Source: an uncultured Bacteroidales bacterium (GTDB lineage: Bacteria; Bacteroidota; Bacteroidia; Bacteroidales; WCHB1-69). From it: DNA of 39,700 nucleotides. Every line of letters starts with the position of its first letter. Position 1 is the stretch's first letter. The translations under genes and the position numbers were made by a program. The notes under the pieces were generated by a model. That model was not told where the DNA came from. It searched no databases and worked only from the letters and a program-made list of their open reading frames with translations. The DNA lies in the NCBI GenBank assembly GCA_905236885.1, contig CAJOQK010000014.1, positions 1 through 39,700 on the forward strand. The letters run 5' to 3'. Below are positions 8,621 through 16,005 of this stretch, one piece after another.

Positions 8621-9352
8621 ATGTACAGTTTGTTTTTAAAGGAGATAAAGGGCTTTTTGAATTCCCTGACAGGATATGTGGTAATGGCTGTTTTTTTGGT
8701 GTTGACGGCACTTTTCCTTTGGGTTTTCCCAATGTCCGACAACATCCTGCAGAAAGGTTTTGCCGACATCAACGGGCTGTTTGATATAGCTCCCATTGTT
8801 TTTTTGCTGCTTATACCGGCCATCACCATGCGTTCCTTTGCGGAGGAGCGGAAAACAGGCACCATTGAGTTGCTGCTCACCTACCCCATCACCGACATGA
8901 AAATCATATTGGCAAAGTATTTCGCAAGCATTGTATTGGTTGTTATTTCTTTAATTCCAACGTTGGTTTATTTTTTCACTGTCTATCAGTTGGGTTATCC
9001 TAAGGGTAACATTGACATGGGTGCCATGTGGGGATCCTATCTGGGTCTTTTGTTTTTGGGTGCAACATTTGCTTCTATTGGAATTTTTGTCTCATCTATG
9101 ACTGACAACCAAATAATTGCCTTCATATTTTCAGTACTGCTCTGTTTTCTGATGTGGCTTTCATTTGACTTCATCTATTCATTCAATATTTTCGGTTCTT
9201 TTGGTTATGTTATAAAGAATTTGGGAATCAGTCACCATTACGCTTCCATCAGCAGGGGTGTGGTGGATTCAAGGGATATCATCTATTTCTTGAGTGTCAT
9301 TGTCCTGTTCCTTTATATGTCCCGTCTTCGTTTGCAAAGCAGAAATTGGTAG
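8621..9352 (+). CDS. gldF: ABC-2 type permease, gliding-motility protein GldF family
   Basis: A 243-residue membrane protein with about six hydrophobic helices. It starts at ATG 8621 (MYSLFLKEIKGFLNSLTGYV); a TTG six bases earlier is less likely. The motifs PAITMRSFAEERKTGTIELLLTYP and MTDNQIIAF are typical of ABC-2 permeases of the GldF/NosY group. In gliding Bacteroidota GldF works with GldG and the ATPase GldA; many non-gliders also keep the genes, so motility cannot be inferred. gldG follows after 6 bases. No gldA-type ATPase is in the window. Confidence 0.85.
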   Translation: MYSLFLKEIKGFLNSLTGYVVMAVFLVLTALFLWVFPMSDNILQKGFADINGLFDIAPIVFLLLIPAITMRSFAEERKTGTIELLLTYPITDMKIILAKYFASIVLVVISLIPTLVYFFTVYQLGYPKGNIDMGAMWGSYLGLLFLGATFASIGIFVSSMTDNQIIAFIFSVLLCFLMWLSFDFIYSFNIFGSFGYVIKNLGISHHYASISRGVVDSRDIIYFLSVIVLFLYMSRLRLQSRNW

Positions 9353-9358
9353 AAAGTC

Positions 9359-11101
9359 ATGAAAAGAGAGAAAAAAAGTAGTTTGAAAAGGGGAAACATA
9401 GTGCAGTTTTTCTGCATAGTGTTGATTATTATAGCTTTGAATGTAATATTTTCCTTTTTGTTTGTCCGTCTGGACCTGACAAGTGAAAAACGCTATACCT
9501 TGTCCAAATCCACAAAAACCCTGTTGAAGAATTTGGATGACATGGTGTTTGTGAAGGTTTATCTGAGCGGGAACCTTCCTCCTGATTTTGCGGAGCTTTC
9601 ATTGAAAACAAGGGAATTTCTTGATGAATGGAGGGTTTATTCGCCAAATATTCAGTATGAGTTTGTGGATCCTGCAAAAGGGAAAACCCCCCAGGAGCTT
9701 AAGGCAGTTTACAATGAATTGTACAAGAAAGGGTTGAATCCTCAGCCGGTGCAGGATGTTACTGCGGAGGGGGTGAACACGCGCTATGTTGTGCCGGGTG
9801 CCGTCATCAATTATCACCAGCGGGAAGTGCCTTTGGATTTGTTGGATTCGGATCACGGCATGCTGTACAACCGCAATGACATCATCAATTATTCCATTGA
9901 AAAATTGGAATATAATTTCAGCAATGCGGTCCGTCGGCTGACCCATCAGCAAAAGGCAAGTGTGGCCTTTTTGAAAGGGCATGGGGAGCTGAGTAACCTG
10001 CTGGTTTACAGTGCAGCAGTAGGAATCGCCAATTTTTATGAGGTGGATTCGGTCATTCTGGACAACAAAATCACCCGTATTTTTGATGTAAAGATAAAAG
10101 ATTCCACCACAGGAGATTTCCAAATAGAGGGGAACAAATATGATTTGTTGGTCATTGCCAAACCAACCAAGCCTTTCAGCAATTATGAAAAGTTCATTCT
10201 GGACCAGTTTGTCATGCGTGGCGGACGCATTTTGTGGTATGTTGACCCTGTCATGGCGGAAATGGACAGCCTGATGCGTTATCCGGAAATCCCCTCCCTC
10301 TCCCTCGATTTGAACCTTGAAGACCTGTTTTTCCGCTATGGGGTGAGATTAAACAGCGATTTGCTGATGGATTTGAATGCCTTGCCCATTCCTGTGCATG
10401 CCGGGGAGCTGGCAGGACAGGCGCAATACAAGATGATACCATGGTATTATTTTCCCATTGTCACGCCCCATTCGGATCATCCGATTGTAAAGAATCTGAA
10501 TGTGCTGAAGACCGAATTTGTCAGTTCCATCGATACAGTCGGCACCCGCGAGGGGTTGAAGAAGACTGTGCTGCTGACCACCTCATCCACCACAAAGGTG
10601 GTGAACACGCCGGCAATCATCACTTTGGATGCGTTGAGAAGAAAGGCCAATATTGCAGAATATAACCAGCATTACAAGCCGGTCAGCGTGTTGGTTGAGG
10701 GAGTTTTCCCCTCCCTGTTCACAGGTTATGAGCAGGTTGACAAGAACATCGGTTTTTATGAAAAGAGCAAACCCACCAAAATGCTCTTTGTTTCGGACGG
10801 GGATATGGTGAAAAACCAAACCAGTGACCAAAAATACCCCCTGCCTTTGGGATATGACCGGTTTACAGACAGGGCTTTCGGAAACCAGCAGTTCCTGTTG
10901 AACGCCGTCAATTATCTGTGCGACGATGAGGAAATCCTGCAAGTCCGATCCAAAGATTTTAAAATGAGATTGTTGGATAATACAAGAGTATTAAAGGAAA
11001 AAACTTTCTGGCAGGTTATCAATGTGACGCTTCCCTTGGTGCTGATTTTGCTTCTGGGGCTGGTCATGTTTGTATGCCGCCGTTGGAAATATGTTAAATG
11101 A
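9359..11101 (+). CDS. gldG: Gliding-motility ABC transporter component GldG
   Basis: A 580-residue protein with an N-terminal membrane helix (about residues 13-36, VQFFCIVLIIIALNVIFSF) and a C-terminal helix just before a short RRWKYVK tail. Between them is a large extracytoplasmic domain with the GldG/ABC_transp_aux hallmarks RLDLTSEKRYTLSKSTKTLL, LPPDFAELSLKTREFLDEW and YEFVDPAKGKTPQE. It follows gldF by 6 bases and precedes a DUF4340 gene by 10, the usual arrangement. Role: auxiliary, substrate-facing part of the GldAFG ABC complex; the transported substrate is unknown. Confidence 0.9.
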   Translation: MKREKKSSLKRGNIVQFFCIVLIIIALNVIFSFLFVRLDLTSEKRYTLSKSTKTLLKNLDDMVFVKVYLSGNLPPDFAELSLKTREFLDEWRVYSPNIQYEFVDPAKGKTPQELKAVYNELYKKGLNPQPVQDVTAEGVNTRYVVPGAVINYHQREVPLDLLDSDHGMLYNRNDIINYSIEKLEYNFSNAVRRLTHQQKASVAFLKGHGELSNLLVYSAAVGIANFYEVDSVILDNKITRIFDVKIKDSTTGDFQIEGNKYDLLVIAKPTKPFSNYEKFILDQFVMRGGRILWYVDPVMAEMDSLMRYPEIPSLSLDLNLEDLFFRYGVRLNSDLLMDLNALPIPVHAGELAGQAQYKMIPWYYFPIVTPHSDHPIVKNLNVLKTEFVSSIDTVGTREGLKKTVLLTTSSTTKVVNTPAIITLDALRRKANIAEYNQHYKPVSVLVEGVFPSLFTGYEQVDKNIGFYEKSKPTKMLFVSDGDMVKNQTSDQKYPLPLGYDRFTDRAFGNQQFLLNAVNYLCDDEEILQVRSKDFKMRLLDNTRVLKEKTFWQVINVTLPLVLILLLGLVMFVCRRWKYVK

Positions 11102-11111
11102 CGAATGAACC

Positions 11112-12218
11112 ATGAGTAGGAAAAGCAGACAGAATTTATGGATAGTGCTTTGCACATGTTTGGTGTTGGGTTTTGCCCTTTGGCTTGTCCTGGGCAGAAA
11201 ATCGTCCAGCATACAGAAAAGGGATATGGATTTTGCTGTGGCCGATACGGCGGCAATACATTGGATTTTTCTGGCCGATAACCAGGAAAGCAAGGTTTTG
11301 CTGACCAGACAGGAGGATAACAGCTGGTTGCTGAACAAATCGGAAACGGTTGTCCGTTCCAATGTTGACAACCTGCTTTCGGTCCTTCACAACATCACGG
11401 TGAAAGCCCCTATAGCCAACGCTGCCAAGGAGAATGTGAAAAAATGGCTGGCGGCGGGAGCCACCAAAGTTCAGGTGGCCTACGATGACTATAGGTTCAA
11501 AATAGGAGGCCTGCACTTTTGGAAATATGAGAAAATCAAGACATTCTACATGGGTTCCCCCACGCAGGACAATATGGGCAACTATGCCGTTATGGAGGGA
11601 AGCGACATGCCTGTGGTTGTTTACCAGCCAGGATTCAGGGGTTTCATCTCCCCCTATTTCTCCGCTTTGGAGAGTGACTGGAAAAGCCATCAGATTGTGG
11701 CGCTGCGTATTTCCCAAATAAAGGAGGTTTATGTCCAGGATCTTGAAAATCCGCTCAATTCATTACGTATTGTCCGTAATGGGGAAAGAAATTTTGACAT
11801 TTTTTCCTTAATGGGCGATGAAACGGGAAACAGTGTGAAGCTGCCGGTTTATGATACTTTGAAACTGTATGACCATCTTGGTTCCTATCGCAGCCTGAAT
11901 TTCGAATTTTTTGTGGATGATCTGGAAAAACCGGCGCGGGATTCCATTTTGGAATTGGAGTTCAAACGGATTCTTATTGAGGATATGGATGGAAACAAAA
12001 CACTTATCTCCTTGTATTATATGTTGAACGAATATAATACTGAGGAATTTGAATACAATCCGGATTTCATGGAGGCATATAACCGTGACAAGTTCTACAT
12101 AACCTTGGGGGATGACAGGGAGCATTTCTACATCTGCCAATATTTTGTCTTTGACAGAATCATCCAACCGATAGATTATTATAGTCCTGAAAATGAGGAT
12201 ATGAGAGCTATCCGATAA
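11112..12218 (+). CDS. DUF4340 domain-containing membrane-anchored protein
   Basis: A 368-residue protein with one N-terminal transmembrane helix (about residues 9-27, LWIVLCTCLVLGFALWLVL) and a long extracytoplasmic region. The pattern IHWIFLADNQESKVLLTRQEDNSWLLNK followed by VDNLLSVLHNITVKAPI and WLAAGATKVQVAYDD fits DUF4340, a family that often follows gldG-type genes. It sits 10 bases after gldG and is probably the last gene of the gldF-gldG unit. Biochemical function is unknown; a structural or accessory role for the ABC complex is inference from context. The stop is followed by an AT-rich inverted repeat (12222-12230 / 12247-12255) that may weakly end transcription. Confidence 0.75.
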   Translation: MSRKSRQNLWIVLCTCLVLGFALWLVLGRKSSSIQKRDMDFAVADTAAIHWIFLADNQESKVLLTRQEDNSWLLNKSETVVRSNVDNLLSVLHNITVKAPIANAAKENVKKWLAAGATKVQVAYDDYRFKIGGLHFWKYEKIKTFYMGSPTQDNMGNYAVMEGSDMPVVVYQPGFRGFISPYFSALESDWKSHQIVALRISQIKEVYVQDLENPLNSLRIVRNGERNFDIFSLMGDETGNSVKLPVYDTLKLYDHLGSYRSLNFEFFVDDLEKPARDSILELEFKRILIEDMDGNKTLISLYYMLNEYNTEEFEYNPDFMEAYNRDKFYITLGDDREHFYICQYFVFDRIIQPIDYYSPENEDMRAIR

Positions 12219-12234
12219 AAATTTTTTAAGAAAA

Positions 12235-12267
12235 TTGGATTTTTTGCTTAAAAAATGATTACTTTTG
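12235..12267 (+). promoter_or_regulatory. Probable ssb promoter (-33 TTGG, -7 TACTTTTG)
   Basis: TACTTTTG at 12260-12267 matches TAnnTTTG. TTGG at 12235-12238 lies 21 bp upstream, the spacing used in Bacteroidota promoters, though it is not a perfect TTTG. The element is 41 bases before the ssb ATG. Confidence 0.6.
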
Positions 12268-12308
12268 CATCGCAATTAATATAAACATTAACCTTAAATC
12301 AAAAAATC

Positions 12309-12740
12309 ATGGCAGGAATTAACAAAGTAATTCTGGTAGGAAATTTGGGAAGAGATCCCGAAGTGAAAACATTGGACGGTGGTGCAAAAATGGCCCGTTT
12401 CACGTTGGCCACCACAGAATCCTACAAAGACCGCACCAGCGGGGAACGTAAGGATTTGACGGAGTGGCATAACGTTGTCTGTTGGCGGAATTTGGCTGAA
12501 ATAGCCGAAAAGTATCTGGCCAAAGGCAAGCAGATTTATCTGGAGGGCAAGCTGCGCACCCGTTCTTGGGATGACAACGGTGTGAAAAAATATGTCACCG
12601 AAGTGGTGGCGGACACTTTCACCATGTTGGGTCGTGCCGAAAACAGCACTCCTGCGGAAAATCCCGCCTCTTCGGCTCCTGAACCCCAGCTTCCTCCTGT
12701 GATGGGGGATCAAAATGCGGATGACGATTTGCCGTTTTAA
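12309..12740 (+). CDS. ssb: Single-stranded DNA-binding protein
   Basis: A 143-residue SSB. The OB-fold covers roughly residues 1-108: INKVILVGNLGRDPEVKTLDGG, FTLATTESYKD, TEWHNVVCWRNLAEIAEKYL, KGKQIYLEGKLRTRSW. A short Pro/Ala-rich linker leads to the acidic tip DDDLPF, which docks partner repair and replication proteins. It binds ssDNA as a tetramer. It has its own promoter box upstream. Six bases separate it from a truncated DUF2461 gene that may be read from the same transcript. Confidence 0.95.
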   Translation: MAGINKVILVGNLGRDPEVKTLDGGAKMARFTLATTESYKDRTSGERKDLTEWHNVVCWRNLAEIAEKYLAKGKQIYLEGKLRTRSWDDNGVKKYVTEVVADTFTMLGRAENSTPAENPASSAPEPQLPPVMGDQNADDDLPF

Positions 12741-12746
12741 CAGCAG

Positions 12747-13079
12747 ATGAAACTTCCCTCTACCATTTCCCTCTTTTTGTCACCTCTGACACTGCACAAC
12801 AACCGTGAAAGGTTTTTGGCACATAAGAGGCAATATGATGAAATCAGGGCGGATTTGACCGCTTTATTTACGGAAATGATAGGGAATTCCCTTTTTGATC
12901 CGAATGTCCGGAGGGAAACGGCCAAAAGCTCCCTGTTCACGTTTTACTGGGATATCCGTTTCTCTCCGGATAAAACATCCTATAATATCCGTTCTGGCAT
13001 TTGTCCGGTTCCTGGCGGAAATTGCTCCAAAGGCAGACTATCCTTTGGTTATAAATTCGAATACATTAATTTCCAATGA
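12747..13079 (+). CDS. DUF2461-family protein, C-terminally truncated to about half length
   Basis: A 110-residue product that follows the N-terminal half of the DUF2461 (TIGR02453) family: LFLSPLTLHNNRERFLAHKRQYDEIRADL matches the usual NNNREWFxxxRxxYE start, and FYWDIRFSPDKTSYN matches the FRIYRDxRFSKDKTPYK core. Full members run about 210-230 residues with a conserved second half (GYYLHI..GG). That half is absent here and in all three forward frames, because dapD begins at 13076 and overlaps this stop by 4 bp (ATGA). It is therefore either a decayed gene left by a deletion or a shortened product kept for coupling to dapD. Function of the family is unknown to me. Confidence 0.65.
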   Translation: MKLPSTISLFLSPLTLHNNRERFLAHKRQYDEIRADLTALFTEMIGNSLFDPNVRRETAKSSLFTFYWDIRFSPDKTSYNIRSGICPVPGGNCSKGRLSFGYKFEYINFQ

Positions 13080-13897
13080 ATTATACCATACTAGAATCCC
13101 GTATTGAAGCCGCTTGGGAAAACAGGCTTTTGTTGAAAGAAAACGCTTTTGCGGAAAGTGTGCAGCAGGTCATTGCCGCTTTGGACCAGGGACAGTTGCG
13201 TGTCGCTGAGAAGCGGAATGGAAGCTGGAGTGTTAACGAGTGGGTGAAAAAGGCTGTTCTGCTCTATTTTTCGGTGCAGCAGATGCAAAAAATTTCTGTC
13301 GGCCCTTTCACCTATTATGACAAAATTCCGTTGAAACAGGATTTTGACCTTCAAAAGGTGAGGGTGGTCCCTCCGGCTGTGGCCCGTTACGGAGCTTATA
13401 TCGCCCCTTCTGCGGTACTTATGCCCTCCTATGTGAATATTGGTGCCTATGTGGGTGCCGGAACTATGGTTGACACCTGGGCGACAGTAGGTTCCTGTGC
13501 CCAAATCGGTGAGCAGGTGCACTTGAGCGGCGGAGTAGGAATAGGAGGTGTGTTGGAACCGGTTCAGGCCAATCCTGTAATTATTGAGGACCATTGTTTT
13601 ATAGGGTCGCGATGCATTGTTGTGGAGGGTGTTCATGTTGAAGAGGAGGCGGTCTTGGCCGCCAATGTTGTTTTGACATCCTCAACAAAGGTGATAGATG
13701 TGACCCAGCCCCAGGCTGTTGAGTACAGGGGTCGTATTCCGGCGCGTTCCGTTGTTATTCCCGGAACGTTGGAAAAGGTTTTTCCTGCCGGAAAATATCA
13801 GGTCGCATGTGCCCTGATAATCGGAAAACGAAAGGAATCAACTGATAAAAAAACCTCTTTAAACCAGGTTTTGAGAGATTTTGAGATTGCCTTGTAA
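13076..13897 (+). CDS. dapD: 2,3,4,5-tetrahydropyridine-2,6-dicarboxylate N-succinyltransferase
   Basis: A 273-residue left-handed beta-helix acyltransferase that succinylates tetrahydrodipicolinate on the way to meso-diaminopimelate and lysine. It aligns along its whole length with the E. coli enzyme as I recall it: LDQGQLRVAEKRNGSW, VNEWVKKAVLLYF, VVPPAVARYGAYIAPSAVLMPSYVNIGAYV, GTMVDTWATVGSCAQIG, VHLSGGVGIGGVLEP, the Ser/Arg segment CFIGSRCIVVEGV and RIPARSVVIPGTL. Start ATG 13076 overlaps the stop of the truncated DUF2461 gene. No other dap gene is near. Using DapD implies the succinylase branch of lysine synthesis in this organism. Confidence 0.95.
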   Translation: MNYTILESRIEAAWENRLLLKENAFAESVQQVIAALDQGQLRVAEKRNGSWSVNEWVKKAVLLYFSVQQMQKISVGPFTYYDKIPLKQDFDLQKVRVVPPAVARYGAYIAPSAVLMPSYVNIGAYVGAGTMVDTWATVGSCAQIGEQVHLSGGVGIGGVLEPVQANPVIIEDHCFIGSRCIVVEGVHVEEEAVLAANVVLTSSTKVIDVTQPQAVEYRGRIPARSVVIPGTLEKVFPAGKYQVACALIIGKRKESTDKKTSLNQVLRDFEIAL

Positions 13898-13911
13898 AAA
13901 GATTAGGCAAA

Positions 13912-13944
13912 TTTGTTTTTTTATCTGTATTTTTTGTATTTTTG
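13912..13944 (+). promoter_or_regulatory. Consensus Bacteroidota promoter for T9SS cargo gene
   Basis: TTTG at 13912-13915 and TATTTTTG at 13937-13944 are separated by 21 bp, matching TTTG-N19-21-TAnnTTTG. The ATG of the secreted protein is 36 bases after the -7 box. Confidence 0.8.
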
Positions 13945-13980
13945 CAAATTAAAAAATTTTAAACTTATAAAATAGAGATT

Positions 13981-15753
13981 ATGAAAAAGTTGTTAACCAC
14001 CTTTTTGCTTTTTGCCGGCATTTTTTCGGCAAGTGCAGCTGTAACGCTCAGAGAAAATTTTGAATCTGGTTCATTGCCAAGCGGATGGAAGGTTTATTCC
14101 AATGTAGGAGCCACACAAACTTGGAGAGTGGACCAGGCCATAAACAATGGGTCGAATGGGAATCCCAAAGCAATTAACCCTTACGAATGGTCTTCCGGTA
14201 CCCATTATTTGGCTGGAATTCCTTACATGGCAGCTGGAAAAACCTACAATGAATGGTTGGTTTCCCCTGAGTTGACAATCCCTAACTCACAAAACCGCAA
14301 TATCATCACTTTTTATTCCCACCATCAGGATTTGAATAATAACATGACACTGCGTGTATTTGAGGGAACAGATACCGCCCATGCCGTTGTTGTTTGGAAG
14401 GCAAATGCTGTCAACAAATGGGATTCCCTGATTGAGGTGAATGTTTCCAGATTCAATGGGAAAACAATTCATTTTGCATGGGTTTTACAACGTCAGGCGC
14501 TCTCCAATTTTGACAATTCCGCCTGGGGAATTGATGTAATTACAGTTGAGACTGTGATTAATGGTGTCGATTTGCAGCCTGTTGAATTCACCTCCCCATT
14601 GGAGCACGAGGATGTCAATATGTACAAGAAAGGTGTCAATATTCCTGTCAGTTTGAGAATCGTCAACAATGGCCGTTCTGACGCCTCACAGGCCTCCATT
14701 TCCTATACCTTCGCCGGTAATACTGTGACGGAAACCCTTCCTGCAATCAAAGCTAAGGAGGAGGTTGTCTATACTTTCCAGGCCCCCATCAATGTTCCTA
14801 ATGCCGGTTCCAACACAATCAGTGTCACTGTGAATGCCTCTGGCGACGAAGTGTCTAATAACAATACTCTTTCCATTTCCTCATTCTGGACTTCCGGTGA
14901 GTCTTCACTTGACTTTAATTTTGAGTCATCCGCTGCTTTGGCCGCCGGCCGTTGGGGTGACGAGGGTTGGGTTGTTTATCAGGAGGATAATGCAACCGGT
15001 TACCGGATTCCAACCCAGTCGATGTTGTTTTCCAACGGATGTTGGGCTGTAGGTCAGGCGGGCGGTACCTTGGCTTCTATTATTTGGGGTAGAATGGCCG
15101 CTTTTACCTGCTCTGATTTCCCATCAAGTGAAATTTATATTGGTGCGGACAGATGGATGGTATTGCCTAAAATCCATATCTCTTCAAGTCCTACCTATTT
15201 CAAATGGGACGCTGCCACTGCAAACTCTGCTACTGGCACTGCCACAGAAAACTATCAGATTATGATTTCCACAACCACCAATGCGGTTTCCAGTTTTAAG
15301 GAAGCTCATAGTGTGTCAATGGAAAAATTTGTTAACCCCAACAAGGCCGATAACATACCTGCCACCCGCTACATAGACCTCTCTTCCTACGCAGGAAAAG
15401 ACATTTACATTGCTTTCCGTCTGGTCACTTCCGGAACAAGCAGGGGTATGCTTTTGGTGGACAATATGCAGTTCCTTGGTGAAAATGTGTACGGCACTGC
15501 AGTGAAGGAAATTAAGAAAATCAACACCTACATTTATCCTAATCCTGCCCGTGATGTTGTGAATGTTTCCTCTGAAAACGAAATTCTCTCAATTGAGGTT
15601 TACAGCGCATTGGGCCAGAAGGTGTATGAAAATAACAGCATTCATGAGAATGAATTCTCGATTCCTCTCCAATCCATGATAAGCGGCATGTACATCGTGA
15701 AGATTAACACGACCGCCGGTTCCGCCATGGAAAAGGTGAATGTTGTCCGATAA
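13981..15753 (+). CDS. T9SS-exported choice-of-anchor J (cleaved adhesin) domain protein
   Basis: A 590-residue secreted protein. Residues 1-20 are a Sec signal peptide (MKKLLTTFLLFAGIFSASAA). Residues ~21-195 (LRENFESGSLPSGWKVYS ... YNEWLVSPELTIPN ... WAVLQ-like strands) and a second region ~310-500 (WGDEGWVVYQEDN ... DRWMVLPKIHI ... LVDNMQFLG) look like two choice-of-anchor J / cleaved-adhesin beta-sandwich modules. A CARDB-like module lies between them (PVSLRIVNNGRSDASQASISYTF). Residues ~515-590 are a type A T9SS sorting domain: IYPNPARDVVNV, IEVYSALGQKVYE, SGMYIVKI. It is probably carried across the outer membrane and attached to the cell surface. It has its own promoter and terminator. 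The ligand is unknown. Confidence 0.85.
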   Translation: MKKLLTTFLLFAGIFSASAAVTLRENFESGSLPSGWKVYSNVGATQTWRVDQAINNGSNGNPKAINPYEWSSGTHYLAGIPYMAAGKTYNEWLVSPELTIPNSQNRNIITFYSHHQDLNNNMTLRVFEGTDTAHAVVVWKANAVNKWDSLIEVNVSRFNGKTIHFAWVLQRQALSNFDNSAWGIDVITVETVINGVDLQPVEFTSPLEHEDVNMYKKGVNIPVSLRIVNNGRSDASQASISYTFAGNTVTETLPAIKAKEEVVYTFQAPINVPNAGSNTISVTVNASGDEVSNNNTLSISSFWTSGESSLDFNFESSAALAAGRWGDEGWVVYQEDNATGYRIPTQSMLFSNGCWAVGQAGGTLASIIWGRMAAFTCSDFPSSEIYIGADRWMVLPKIHISSSPTYFKWDAATANSATGTATENYQIMISTTTNAVSSFKEAHSVSMEKFVNPNKADNIPATRYIDLSSYAGKDIYIAFRLVTSGTSRGMLLVDNMQFLGENVYGTAVKEIKKINTYIYPNPARDVVNVSSENEILSIEVYSALGQKVYENNSIHENEFSIPLQSMISGMYIVKINTTAGSAMEKVNVVR

Positions 15754-15775
15754 AAATTATTCAACCATTTGTTTG

Positions 15776-15809
15776 AAGATGGGGGAGCAACAGCTCCTCC
15801 ATCTTTTTT
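15776..15809 (+). terminator. Rho-independent terminator after T9SS cargo gene
   Basis: A 13-bp stem (15776-15788 with 15793-15805, one G-U pair), loop AACA and a T run to 15809. It starts 23 bases after the stop codon. Confidence 0.88.
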
Positions 15810-16005
15810 ATTCCCATCCAAACACCCTTAGTTATCCCCTTCAGATATTATTCCATTAACTGGATACATAATGATTTATTAATCAACGAATTATAAAAAT
15901 TAGCTCTTTAGAGGCATTTTATTAAAAAAAATGGTCGCCGACCTTCTCTCCAGCCAAAAGTCCTTTAGAGGATAGATTTATTATAATATATTGATTAACA
16001 ATTGT

